Shown in pieces: positions 8,033-15,077 of a stretch of 27,027 nt of DNA. The position numbers were made by a program, and so were the translations under genes. Source of the stretch: an uncultured bacterium. GTDB taxonomy: Bacteria; Cyanobacteriota; Vampirovibrionia; Gastranaerophilales; Gastranaerophilaceae. The stretch covers positions 1-27,027 of the forward strand of contig USCK01000007.1 in the NCBI GenBank assembly GCA_900553205.1, written 5' to 3'. Numbering within the stretch: the stretch's first letter is position 1; each line of letters starts with the position of its first letter. The notes under the pieces are model-generated. The model ran no database searches. It saw nothing but the letters and a program-made list of their open reading frames with translations, and was not told the origin of the DNA.

Positions 8033-8338
8033 ATGTTCTACAATGTTTTAAAAGCAAAAGATTTGGTAAGCCTAAAAGATGAGAGCTTGGATAGAGAAAT
8101 CCTTATGCAAAACGGCGACAGCAGCTTAACAATTATCGGTATAAAAAAAGAAGAAATAATTGACACCCATACATCTATTGCAGATGCAGCAGTATATGTG
8201 TTGGACGGAGAAATAGAAATTCATTTTGATGCCGAAAAATTCAGAATAGATAAAGGTGAACTCCTTATGTTCAAAAAAGATAAAGAGCATAAAGTCTTAG
8301 CATTAAAAGATAGTAAATTCTTATTAATCAGAATATAG
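8033..8338 (+). CDS. Small cupin-domain protein
   Basis: The 101-residue protein is a single beta-barrel cupin (RmlC-like). THTSIADAAVYVLDGEIEIHFDAEKF matches cupin motif 1 in layout, and IDKGELLMFKKDKEHKVLAL matches motif 2. The metal ligands are only partly kept (H in DTHTS; E in LDGEIEI; H in EHKV), so metal binding is uncertain. Such small cupins act as metal-dependent enzymes, sensors or sugar-binding modules. A strong AAAGGAG 7 bases upstream supports the start. A strong terminator follows 8 bases after the stop, so this is a monocistronic unit. Confidence 0.8.
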   Translation: MFYNVLKAKDLVSLKDESLDREILMQNGDSSLTIIGIKKEEIIDTHTSIADAAVYVLDGEIEIHFDAEKFRIDKGELLMFKKDKEHKVLALKDSKFLLIRI

Positions 8339-8346
8339 ATTTGTGT

Positions 8347-8371
8347 GGGGGATATGATATCCCCCTTTTTT
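8347..8371 (+). terminator. Rho-independent terminator after the cupin gene
   Basis: GGGGGATA-TGA-TATCCCCC forms an 8-base-pair G/C-topped stem (8347-8365) followed by six T residues (8366-8371). It ends only 16 bases before the hydE start codon. Confidence 0.9.
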
Positions 8372-8387
8372 ATCGTAGAATTTATTT

Positions 8388-9383
8388 ATGTTAACAAAAC
8401 AAGAAATTATTAATTATTTATCTACAGATGACAAAGAATTGTTTACAAAAGCCGACGCTATAAGAAAACAATATGTCGGTGATGAGGTTCACCTTAGAGG
8501 TTTGATAGAATTTTCTAATATTTGTAAAAGAACCTGTTTTTATTGTGGTTTAAGAAATGAAAATCACAATCTGACAAGATATCGTTTATCAGAAGATGAA
8601 ATAATAGAGTTTGCGAAACATGGTGCAGAGCTTGGATTGAAAACTGTTGTTCTGCAATCAGGCGAGGACAGCTATTTTTCTATAGATAAATTATGCAAAA
8701 TTGTTAAAGCAATAAAGAAATTTGATGTAGCAATAACATTAAGTGTCGGTGAAAAAACTTATAAGGAATACAAAGCTCTCAAAGATGCAGGTGCTGACAG
8801 ATATCTGTTAAGAATTGAAACTACAGACGAAAACCTTTATAAAAAATTGCACCCGAATATGTCGTTTAAAAACAGAATAGAATGTCTGTATAATATCAAA
8901 GAACTTGGTTACGAAACCGGAACTGGTTGTCTTGTCGGCTTGCCTAACCAAACTATTGAATCTTTAGCCAATGATATTTTGTTTTTTAAAGAGCTTGATG
9001 CTGATATGGTTGGGATAGGACCTTTTATCCCTCACCCTGATACACCTTTAGGGGAATGTAATCTAGATTTGAACAAGAACTTTGATTTGTCACTAAAGGT
9101 AATGGCATTAACTCGCATCTTACTAAAAGATATCAATATACCTGCAACAACAGCTATGGAAACAATAAATCCTAACGGTAGAATTATTGCATTAAAATCC
9201 GGAGCAAATGTTGTCATGCCAAATATTACTCAAGGTGAATATAGAAAACAATATATAATTTATCCTAACAAAATATGCACAGATGAATCACCTGATAAAT
9301 GCTCCGTATGTATTCGTTCAAAAATAGAAGCTATTGGACGCTCAATCTCAACAGGGAAAGGGTTTAGAAACCTTAACAAATAG
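8388..9383 (+). CDS. hydE: [FeFe]-hydrogenase H-cluster radical SAM maturase HydE
   Basis: The 331-residue product is a radical SAM enzyme of the BioB/HydE branch. The CxxxCxxC cluster motif is CKRTCFYC (C46, C50, C53), preceded by LIEFSNI as in HydE. TVVLQSGED and ITLSVGE are HydE-typical. The C-terminus keeps the extra cluster ligands in C-x7-C-x2-C form (C297, C305, C308), seen in HydE rather than biotin synthase. With HydF and HydG it builds the diiron site of [FeFe] hydrogenase, so the organism is probably a hydrogen-producing or hydrogen-using fermenter. HydF, HydG and the hydrogenase are not in the window. No clear ribosome binding site precedes the ATG, and the cupin terminator ends 16 bases upstream. 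Confidence 0.92.
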   Translation: MLTKQEIINYLSTDDKELFTKADAIRKQYVGDEVHLRGLIEFSNICKRTCFYCGLRNENHNLTRYRLSEDEIIEFAKHGAELGLKTVVLQSGEDSYFSIDKLCKIVKAIKKFDVAITLSVGEKTYKEYKALKDAGADRYLLRIETTDENLYKKLHPNMSFKNRIECLYNIKELGYETGTGCLVGLPNQTIESLANDILFFKELDADMVGIGPFIPHPDTPLGECNLDLNKNFDLSLKVMALTRILLKDINIPATTAMETINPNGRIIALKSGANVVMPNITQGEYRKQYIIYPNKICTDESPDKCSVCIRSKIEAIGRSISTGKGFRNLNK

Positions 9384-9436
9384 ATTGAATTTTGTAATTT
9401 TATTGCTATTATAAAACTACAAGGAGTAGCTTTATA

Positions 9437-10438
9437 ATGACTTTGGGTAAAATTAACGAGGATTTTTCCAATAGATGTTTCGTGCGTATAAGTGGATATT
9501 ATACGCAGCCTAAAGCTACATTAAAATATCCGAGAACCCCACAAAGGTCAATAAAAAGCCGTATTTCCAACTTGTTTAACAAAAACAAAACTATCAAATT
9601 AGTACCAACAAAACAAAATAATTTTTTAAAAAGAACTATGGGACTTGATTTGCATATAAAAAATGGTGACACTATCGGTATCGGCAGTAATCTGTTCATC
9701 AATAACGGTGGTGTATTGGACAGATTGAATATGACACCTGCGAAATACCACGATTTGTTCCCTAAAAATGTATCCACACAAGTTGCACAAAACAGACAGC
9801 TTGGTGACTGTTGGTTGATATCAACATTAAATGGACTTATGCGAAAAGCTAAAGGAAAAATTGCAGTATTAAAAACTTTTGGACAAGATTATGAAGATAT
9901 GTACATCAAACTACCTTCCAAAACTGTACGTTTCCCTAAATCACAAATTGCAACAAAACCACAAGAACATTTAACAGGTCCTAAAGGTTTACAAATGCAA
10001 GAGGAAGCTGTTGCAATAAAGCGTATAAAAACAGTATCCGGTGATATCTCAGAGCTTCAATATGTCGCAGGCGTTCCGTCTTTTCTCTCCAGATTAAACT
10101 GTGGAACACAAGCAGAGGCGCTTCACCAATATCTGCCTGAGGTAAAACCTACAATTATAGAAAATAATAAAAAAGCTGCTCAAAAAGATATAATAAAAAA
10201 ATACGCCAACAAAGATGATGTATTTCTTGGTCTTATGACGGATTCTAACCCTAAAGACCCTCAAAAAAAATTTGGTGAAATTTTAATTCCAAGACACGCT
10301 TTTGTTGTAACTTCATACGATAAAAAGGCAAAACTCGTAAGATTACAAGACCCTTATGAACCTGAAAGAAGTATCAGATTATCCTTTGAAAGATTGATGA
10401 GGTTTCCGTTTACATTAACTTTAGCAAAGTTAAAATAA
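9437..10438 (+). CDS. Calpain-like (family C2-type) cysteine protease, possible effector
   Basis: The 333-residue protein has a calpain-type catalytic core. QNRQLGDCWLIST (118-130) matches the conserved calpain nucleophile region, giving C125 with oxyanion Q121. IPRHAFVVTSYD (284-295) gives H287, and LVRLQDPYE (300-308) stands where calpains have L-x-R-L-R-N-P-W. The third residue is therefore D305 rather than Asn. The first 65 residues are basic and low in structure. No signal peptide, calcium-binding domain or C2-like domain is seen. AAGGAG 11 bases upstream supports the ATG. Bacterial calpains are sporadic; an intracellular processing role or delivery to a host cell are both possible. The fold assignment is good, the role open. 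Confidence 0.75.
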   Translation: MTLGKINEDFSNRCFVRISGYYTQPKATLKYPRTPQRSIKSRISNLFNKNKTIKLVPTKQNNFLKRTMGLDLHIKNGDTIGIGSNLFINNGGVLDRLNMTPAKYHDLFPKNVSTQVAQNRQLGDCWLISTLNGLMRKAKGKIAVLKTFGQDYEDMYIKLPSKTVRFPKSQIATKPQEHLTGPKGLQMQEEAVAIKRIKTVSGDISELQYVAGVPSFLSRLNCGTQAEALHQYLPEVKPTIIENNKKAAQKDIIKKYANKDDVFLGLMTDSNPKDPQKKFGEILIPRHAFVVTSYDKKAKLVRLQDPYEPERSIRLSFERLMRFPFTLTLAKLK

Positions 10439-10467
10439 AAAAAATGCCGAAAACAAATTTGTTTTCG
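10436..10467 (-). terminator. Terminator of the flagellin gene
   Basis: The perfect palindrome CGAAAACAAATTTGTTTTCG (10448-10467) is followed on the minus strand by CAT and a long T run (complement of the A run 10436-10444). It lies about 80 bases after the flagellin stop and directly after the calpain-like gene stop on the other strand, where its T tract is poor, so it mainly serves flagellin. Confidence 0.8.
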
Positions 10468-10546
10468 ACAAAAATTTTCCCTTTATGAAAAGTATCATAT
10501 TTGTATCGTATTAAAGCTGAGTAAATCTTTGGACTGCTTGCAATCA

Positions 10547-11395
10547 CTATATCAAGTTTAAAGCGATTGATGGAGTTTGGTTTGCAGTTGCCAAAAGTGA
10601 AGCTGATGCTTGTTGAAGGATTTGAGCTTTAATATAAGCTGAAGATTCTTCTGCTACATCAGCATCTCTGATTGTTGATAATGCAGATGTTGTTTGTTCA
10701 TATCTAACAGTTAGAGCATCACTTGCTGATTCAATTCTGTTTTGATAAGCACCAATTTGAGTTTGTCTTGTTGAAATTGTCTTAATCGCTTTATCTACTT
10801 GATCAAGAGCTGTATTATATTTGTTGCCACCAGTAGTAAATTGAGTTAAGAAGTCTTTTGCACTAACACCCATCAAAGTACTTGCAGAAGAATCTGCGAA
10901 TAAATCAGCACTAAGTTTGATTTGGCTGTTTGCTGTAGAATCAATACCACATTGGATATTTATTTCACCTGCAGAACCGTCCATCAAGCTGATACCATTA
11001 AATTCACAGCTTGCCGCTACCCTGTCCATTTCTGATAAACGAGCTTGAATTTCTGATTTAATTGCATCTATTGATTCTTGACCATAAGTTCCGTTTGCAG
11101 CTTGTTCGGTCAAATCTCTGATACGTTGTAAGTGAGTTGTTAATAAATCATAGTTATTTTCAACAGTACTTAACAAGTTTGTACCAATATCACAGTTATC
11201 TTGCGCTACTGATGTTGAACTTAGTTGTACTTGCATATTTTTTGATACAAAGTAACCTGCTGCATCATCTTTTGCTGCGTTAATTTTATAACCTGTTGTC
11301 ATACGTTCGATAGATTTGTTCAAACTATTTGTTGCAGATGTCATGTTTCTTTGAACTAGTAATGATCCCATGTTGGTATTAATTGTTAGTGCCAT
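10547..11395 (-). CDS. fliC: Flagellin
   Basis: The 282-residue protein has the two conserved flagellin ends: MALTINTNMGSLLVQRN with GYKINAAKDDAAG at the N-terminus, and DADVAEESSAYIKAQILQQA to ANQTPSIALNLI at the C-terminus. Only a short variable centre (about 140-195) lies between, so this is close to a minimal D0-D1 flagellin. QRIRDLTEQAANGT (90-103) retains the residues of the segment recognised by Toll-like receptor 5. It has three Cys residues (C68, C130, C149), which are rare in flagellins. Translation starts after AAAGGAG. No other flagellar gene is nearby, so the gene is monocistronic, with a long leader and its own terminator. Export is through the flagellar type III apparatus, assumed to be encoded elsewhere. 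Confidence 0.95.
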   Translation of the reverse strand: MALTINTNMGSLLVQRNMTSATNSLNKSIERMTTGYKINAAKDDAAGYFVSKNMQVQLSSTSVAQDNCDIGTNLLSTVENNYDLLTTHLQRIRDLTEQAANGTYGQESIDAIKSEIQARLSEMDRVAASCEFNGISLMDGSAGEINIQCGIDSTANSQIKLSADLFADSSASTLMGVSAKDFLTQFTTGGNKYNTALDQVDKAIKTISTRQTQIGAYQNRIESASDALTVRYEQTTSALSTIRDADVAEESSAYIKAQILQQASASLLATANQTPSIALNLI

Positions 11396-11690
11396 AATTT
11401 GATACTCCTTTCAAATTCTATCGGCTAACATATCCAATACATGCACCACAGATAGTGTGCCACATATCTCAAATGAGTCACTTAACAGTTTTGCTTTGCA
11501 GATTATAATCCTAATAACTGCAACTATAATATCGCTAGTTCATTGTGATACTTTTTATGAATGCAAATACTCCTTTTATGCTTCATAAAAATCTTTGACG
11601 ACTATTGATTGTGGGTAATGTATCTTTCCGTATCCCCGAGTTGTATATCCTTATACTTGTATTATTACACATGTTTATAAAAAGTAAACC
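11396..11690 (-). promoter_or_regulatory. Long flagellin leader with candidate promoter
   Basis: Between flagellin and the 51-residue gene at 11882 lie 486 bases. On the minus strand TTTACT (11683-11688) and ATAATA (11660-11665) are 17 bases apart with a TG just before the -10, a plausible sigma70-type promoter. It would give a leader of about 255 bases. Within it are a 10-base inverted repeat (11552-11591) and an 8-base match to the sigma28 -10 box, GCCGATAG (11418-11425), without a fitting -35. No protein gene of convincing quality is seen in this stretch, apart from a possible 20-codon reading frame starting inside the hairpin. Confidence 0.4.
11552..11591 (-). repeat. Inverted repeat in the flagellin leader enclosing a second Shine-Dalgarno-like site
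   Basis: Arms TTTTTATGAA (11552-11561) and TTCATAAAAA (11582-11591) flank a 20-base loop. On the flagellin strand the loop contains AAAAGGAGTAT, nearly identical to the flagellin ribosome site AAAGGAGTAT just before its start codon. Confidence 0.45.
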
Positions 11691-11769
11691 CTTTTGAAAT
11701 AAAATTTGTAACAAAAGTATATAATAAAATAAAAATCCAGCAATATTACTACATTCAGACCCTATATAT

Positions 11770-11809
11770 TTTTTTACAATTTATTAACATTGTAAAATAT
11801 TGTAAAAAA
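11770..11809. promoter_or_regulatory. Operator-like inverted repeat upstream of the 51-residue gene
   Basis: TTTTTTACAAT (11770-11780) is mirrored by ATTGTAAAAAA (11799-11809), with a third ATTGTAAAA (11789-11797) between them. It lies 70-110 bases upstream of the gene at 11882. The region is very AT-rich, so chance is possible. Confidence 0.3.
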
Positions 11810-11881
11810 ATATCTAAAAATCCTAAAGATTTTCAAAAAAATGTCGATATATAAACCACAGACAAAAAGAAAGGATAGTAT

Positions 11882-12037
11882 ATGTTAAAGAAAGTTGAAA
11901 CACCTACTTGTAATACCTTCAGTGGCGTAGAATATATACTCAGAGGAGCAAAGAAAAGACGTGCCTCTGCGATTGCAAATGCCAGACGTATGAATGCCGA
12001 GGTCGGAGTTCAAACAAAACTGGTTGCAGTTAAGTAA
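11882..12037 (+). CDS. Small basic protein, 51 residues, unknown
   Basis: A complete reading frame runs from ATG 11882 to TAA 12035-12037. AAGGA sits 6 bases before the ATG, and a textbook terminator with a UUCG tetraloop follows at 12079. Strong translation start plus own terminator argue for a real gene. The product begins MLKKVETPTCNTFSGVEYIL and continues with a basic helix-like stretch (GAKKRRASAIANARRMNAEV, residues 22-41). It has one Cys and no signal peptide or membrane segment. It could be a nucleic-acid-binding or regulatory peptide, but no family is recognised. It is divergent from flagellin. Confidence 0.75.
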   Translation: MLKKVETPTCNTFSGVEYILRGAKKRRASAIANARRMNAEVGVQTKLVAVK

Positions 12038-12078
12038 TCTTGGTCTAACGATTTAGTAAGATAGTTGAGAGTAATTTT

Positions 12079-12105
12079 AAGCGAACTTCGGTTCGCTTTT
12101 ATTTT
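12079..12105 (+). terminator. Terminator with UUCG tetraloop after the 51-residue gene
   Basis: AAGCGAAC-TTCG-GTTCGCTT (12079-12098) gives an 8-base-pair stem with the stable UUCG loop, followed by TTATTTT. Confidence 0.92.
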
Positions 12106-12141
12106 GCTTAATATATCTTAATTGAATAAGCAATTTTTTTA
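12104..12141 (+). terminator. Second terminator-like hairpin
   Basis: TTGCTTA (12104-12110) pairs with TAAGCAA (12127-12133) and is followed by a run of eight T residues. It may back up the preceding terminator, or belong to the upstream region of the gene at 12192. Confidence 0.4.
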
Positions 12142-12191
12142 TATTTGAAGTTTTTATCAATATATAATTAGTAAAAAGGTGGTGTATAGTT

Positions 12192-12716
12192 ATGGTAAAT
12201 ATTTCAGGTAAATTGTTAGGTGTAAACAAAAACGGTTACAAAATTTTTAAAAATGTTATACGAGAAGATGGTAATAAGGTTTATGATAATACAAAAACTT
12301 ATCTTACTTATGTAAACAAAGAAGGTAAAGTTGAAAAAGTTTTAAAACGAAATGTAGTTTCTAAAAGTGATATACATAAAAAAGGAACAGTCCCACATAG
12401 CAGTTGGACATCTACGGATATGCAAACTGGAAACAGAGTAGAAACCAATTATTACCCTAGAGCAATTACTAAATATAACTCTTATCCACAAAGTGGATAT
12501 ACAACTCAAAATTTAGTATTATCGCAAGATGGCAAAAATGTAGTTAACTATGCAAAACAAACAGCATCTTATAATGCCGGAATCACATATGGCAATCCAA
12601 AACAAGGCAGATGGGATTCAAGAAGTGGAGATTTGGCTTCTGTAAACGAACCAAAATGCGAATGGACATCTTTGGCAGACTATAACCAAAAGAATCCTTA
12701 TTATCAATTTAAATAA
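12192..12716 (+). CDS. Uncharacterised protein, 174 residues
   Basis: Translation starts at ATG 12192, ten bases after AGGTGG. The protein is basic, rich in Asn, Lys, Tyr and Ser, with no signal peptide or membrane segment. Its N-terminal 60 residues alternate short beta-like units ending in a G-K turn (GKLLGVNKNGYKIF, YVNKEGKVEKVL), reminiscent of the repeats in the protein at 3705. The C-terminus is Trp/Tyr-rich (NPKQGRWDSRSGDL, EWTSLADYNQKNPYYQF). I do not recognise it. It may be a secreted or surface-associated lineage-specific protein. It is followed 57 bases later by tRNA-Ser. Confidence 0.75.
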   Translation: MVNISGKLLGVNKNGYKIFKNVIREDGNKVYDNTKTYLTYVNKEGKVEKVLKRNVVSKSDIHKKGTVPHSSWTSTDMQTGNRVETNYYPRAITKYNSYPQSGYTTQNLVLSQDGKNVVNYAKQTASYNAGITYGNPKQGRWDSRSGDLASVNEPKCEWTSLADYNQKNPYYQFK

Positions 12717-12773
12717 GTCCTTTTCAAAAATAAAAGTTTATGCTACCATATAAATACTTTGACAGGAGCTTGT

Positions 12774-12863
12774 GGAAAAGTGGCCGAGTAGGCTTAAGGC
12801 GGCACCCTGCTAAGGTGTTGTGTGGAGCAATCTGCACCGTGGGTTCGAATCCCACCTTTTCCG
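12774..12863 (+). tRNA. tRNA-Ser (anticodon GCU, reads AGC/AGU)
   Basis: A 90-base cloverleaf with a long variable arm, as in serine tRNAs. Acceptor arms are GGAAAAG (12774-12780) and CTTTTCC (12856-12862), with discriminator G12863. The anticodon stem is GCACC/GGTGT with loop CTGCTAA, so the anticodon GCT is at 12809-12811. The T arm is GTGGG-TTCGAAT-CCCAC (12839-12855). The 3' CCA is not encoded. A strong terminator follows. Confidence 0.97.
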
Positions 12864-12869
12864 AATTTT

Positions 12870-12902
12870 AAAGGTTTTAGCAATATGCTAAAACCTTTTT
12901 TA
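12870..12902 (+). terminator. Terminator of tRNA-Ser
   Basis: AAAGGTTTTAGC (12870-12881) pairs with GCTAAAACCTTT (12887-12898) around the loop AATAT, then T residues continue to 12901. Confidence 0.93.
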
Positions 12903-12948
12903 ATATAAAATAATTCATTCAGACTTCGGTTATATGCTCACTATTTTT

Positions 12949-12997
12949 ACATTATGTCACATTATGTCAATTTTTTATTATTAAAATACTTTATATA
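12949..12997 (+). promoter_or_regulatory. Tandem repeat and shared ATACTTTATATA element upstream of the ADP-ribosyltransferase-like gene
   Basis: ACATTATGTC is repeated head to tail (12949-12968). It is followed by CAATTTTT and, 18 bases from the start of that block, ATACTTTATATA (12986-12997), 39 bases before the start codon at 13037. The same CAATTTTT-N10-ATACTTTATATA layout occurs at 26664-26693, 36 bases before another orphan gene. Confidence 0.5.
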
Positions 12998-13036
12998 TAA
13001 AAGCCCTTTATGGGAAATATTATTGTAGGTATATGA

Positions 13037-14146
13037 ATGATTAGTGTTAGTAAAATACAACCAAAACTGTATGAATATTTGCGAGCAACTTCCAAAGCCA
13101 GTTTAGTACAAACTAAACCAATCAATACTGCTGGTGTTCAACTTAAAAATCTGAAACTTGATTGCGATAGATTTGAAAAACTTAAATATTCTAATACCGA
13201 AATTGAAAAAGCTTATAAAGAATATCAAAATAGTCCGTATATAAACTACTATTTGCGAGAATCAGAACCGTTGTCTATAAAATCTAATCAAATTGTTAGT
13301 TGCCTAAAACAAGGAATCAATCAATCGGAACCTATATCAGGAAAATTCTTTAGAGGAATTCAAGACTGCAAAGATGACCAAAATATAGTAGAAAAACTTG
13401 TATTTAATAACAAAGGTTTCACATCAACCACCCCTGAAATAAACAAAAGATATGCAGAAAGTTTCTACCAGCCACAAAACGGGGTATTGATTGAATTTGA
13501 TTTAAAAACTCCAACAAAAGGTTTCAAGCCAAATGATTATGAAGTTATATTTGATACAAAGGCTTTTTCTTCTGATAAATATAACTTAGTAAAAATAAAA
13601 GATAGACATTATAAAGTTCTTGAAAAAACACCTTCAAGACCTGCAACAAAATTTACGCATTTTGATGAAGGTGGAACTATAGTATTCGGAGATTTTCCAA
13701 AAGATTATGTTCAAACAAGGATAGAAAAATTTGAGCCACAACCTACTATATTCAAAATAAACAAAATTAAAGGAAAAGGTAAAACTAAAACAAATACAGT
13801 TCAAAACAATGAAATAAAAGAACTCTTACCACATTACCACATAGATTTGTTGCGTAGTAATGGAGCTAAAACTGGAACAAATGCAGTCCAAAGTGTTGTC
13901 GAAGAAAGTCTTAAAAACCCTTTAACAAAAGGACGAGTAACACTAGACGCACAAGATATAGATAAAGTTGGTTCTCCTGCCGGATTCTACTACAAATTAG
14001 GGTTTCGATTTAGCAATCCTTCGATTAATGAAGAATTCGCAACTTGGCTTAAAAATGGTGGAACAAGAGCAAACGCACCACAAACTACAGGATTTATGTT
14101 TTTACCAAAAGAAAATATAGAACATTGTTTAAATTATGGTAAATAA
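13037..14146 (+). CDS. ADP-ribosyltransferase-like protein with GNAT-like C-terminal domain, candidate effector/toxin
   Basis: Residues about 50-195 match the R-S-E type ADP-ribosyltransferase fold (PF03496/VIP2-like). SPYINYYLRESEPL (67-80) resembles the helical entry motif, FFRGI supplies R106, and GFTSTTPE (127-134) is the S-T-S strand. NDYEVIF (166-172) gives catalytic E169, with Asp rather than Glu two positions before. Such enzymes move ADP-ribose from NAD to a protein. The C-terminal part (about 260-369) looks like a GNAT acyltransferase: GAKTGTNAVQSVVEESL (276-292) fits the acetyl-CoA pyrophosphate loop and helix, and SPAGFYYKLGFRF (313-325) fits the common N-x-A-x-x-x-Y-x-x-x-G-F motif. 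There is no signal peptide. The start at 13037 follows GTAGG; another ATG at 13033 is out of frame. The ART assignment is fairly firm, the GNAT part tentative. Confidence 0.72.
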   Translation: MISVSKIQPKLYEYLRATSKASLVQTKPINTAGVQLKNLKLDCDRFEKLKYSNTEIEKAYKEYQNSPYINYYLRESEPLSIKSNQIVSCLKQGINQSEPISGKFFRGIQDCKDDQNIVEKLVFNNKGFTSTTPEINKRYAESFYQPQNGVLIEFDLKTPTKGFKPNDYEVIFDTKAFSSDKYNLVKIKDRHYKVLEKTPSRPATKFTHFDEGGTIVFGDFPKDYVQTRIEKFEPQPTIFKINKIKGKGKTKTNTVQNNEIKELLPHYHIDLLRSNGAKTGTNAVQSVVEESLKNPLTKGRVTLDAQDIDKVGSPAGFYYKLGFRFSNPSINEEFATWLKNGGTRANAPQTTGFMFLPKENIEHCLNYGK

Positions 14147-14256
14147 TGGATATTCAAACAATAATGAATTAATGTAAAACTTTGAGAAGGTGTAATGTTC
14201 TGCAAAAATTTTAATTGTATAATTATAGGGTATTGTGTAAAAGGAGGTAAGTATAA

Positions 14257-14580
14257 ATGGAAGCTAGAACATTAGACAGATGTATAAACACCGTAATACT
14301 TTTGGCAGGTATTGGTTCTTTGGGAGCAGTACATTATAAACATGAAACTAATAAAGCTAATAATATAAATAACCTAAATAAAGAAATTCAAATGAAGGAT
14401 TCTGCAAGATATAGCAATCTTGTTAAAGCTGGTAAAACAAAAGATATTGATTTCTTGGAAGCTCAAGCAAAAAGAATGAATGATTCTCTAAAGCTTGATA
14501 GCATCGCAAAAAAGGCATACTTTGAAGGAGCTAAAATGGTGAAAGATAGCCTTCAAAAAGCACCTAAGGTTGTTAAATAA
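14257..14580 (+). CDS. Small single-pass membrane protein, unknown
   Basis: A perfect AGGAGG nine bases before ATG 14257 and a TATAAT box at 14218-14223 mark this 107-residue gene as real and probably well expressed. One N-terminal hydrophobic helix (about 9-27, NTVILLAGIGSLGAV) is followed by a charged helical domain rich in Lys, Asn and Asp, which probably lies on one face of the inner membrane as a coiled coil. No family is recognised. It stands alone, with a terminator that overlaps the end of the convergent EF-hand gene. Confidence 0.75.
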   Translation: MEARTLDRCINTVILLAGIGSLGAVHYKHETNKANNINNLNKEIQMKDSARYSNLVKAGKTKDIDFLEAQAKRMNDSLKLDSIAKKAYFEGAKMVKDSLQKAPKVVK

Positions 14581-14605
14581 TATAGAATTTATATTAAAAC
14601 AAATT

Positions 14606-14648
14606 AACTACACCCAATATTCAAACAAGTTTTTGGTGTAGTTTTTGT
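14606..14648 (+). terminator. Terminator of the small membrane protein gene, embedded in the convergent gene's 3' end
   Basis: AACTACACC (14606-14614) pairs with GGTGTAGTT (14635-14643), and TTTTTG follows. The 20-base loop and 3' arm lie inside the last codons of the minus-strand EF-hand gene, whose stop is at 14608-14610. Confidence 0.65.
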
Positions 14649-14922
14649 TTGGATTAGCATTAAATTTTTCCATAGCAGATTCCAGTTTTGTCATAAAATC
14701 TGTTTTGTTTTTGCTATTTTTTATCTCATTCAATGATAAAATCCCGTTTCCGTCTGCATCTGCCTCTCTTAATTCATCAAGATTCTGCATTGAATTTCTT
14801 GCATTGATTTTTGCATCTAATTCCGGATTATCACTTTTAACTGTAAACATTCCATCTTTACTCAAAGGTAACATTATATAACTGGAAGTATAACCTTTAT
14901 TAAATTCTATTCCTGATAGCAT
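14608..14922 (-). CDS. Small single EF-hand protein
   Basis: The 104-residue product contains one textbook calcium-binding loop, D55-A-D57-G-N59-G-I-L-S63-L-N-E66. It is flanked by helices (NLDELREA before, IKNSKNKTDF after). The N-terminus is short and has no signal peptide. GGAGGA precedes the ATG closely (about 5 bases). It resembles the EF-hand segments of the transglycosylase at 1982, and the pair suggests calcium-linked functions in this organism. Partner and location are unknown. Start and family are secure, role open. Confidence 0.8.
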   Translation of the reverse strand: MLSGIEFNKGYTSSYIMLPLSKDGMFTVKSDNPELDAKINARNSMQNLDELREADADGNGILSLNEIKNSKNKTDFMTKLESAMEKFNANPNKNYTKNLFEYWV

Positions 14923-15077
14923 AACCGTCCTCCGATTCTATTGTACTTGAGGGTTAGATTAATTACATCATATGTTTAATGTAGAAATATTCTTAGAATT
15001 CACAACTTATTAATTATAGTTCTACCCCAACAAAATTGTTTATTATAAAATATAACGAACAAGAGCAGGTGTTTGGT

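Noticed and set aside
11418..11425. GCCGATAG, like a sigma28 -10 box before flagellin
   Set aside because: The sequence 11 bases upstream does not resemble the sigma28 -35 and would leave a very short leader. Not enough for a promoter call.
12759..12764. Perfect TTGACA just before tRNA-Ser
   Set aside because: It is only 9 bases from the tRNA 5' end, too close to serve as its -35, and no -10 exists at a suitable distance.
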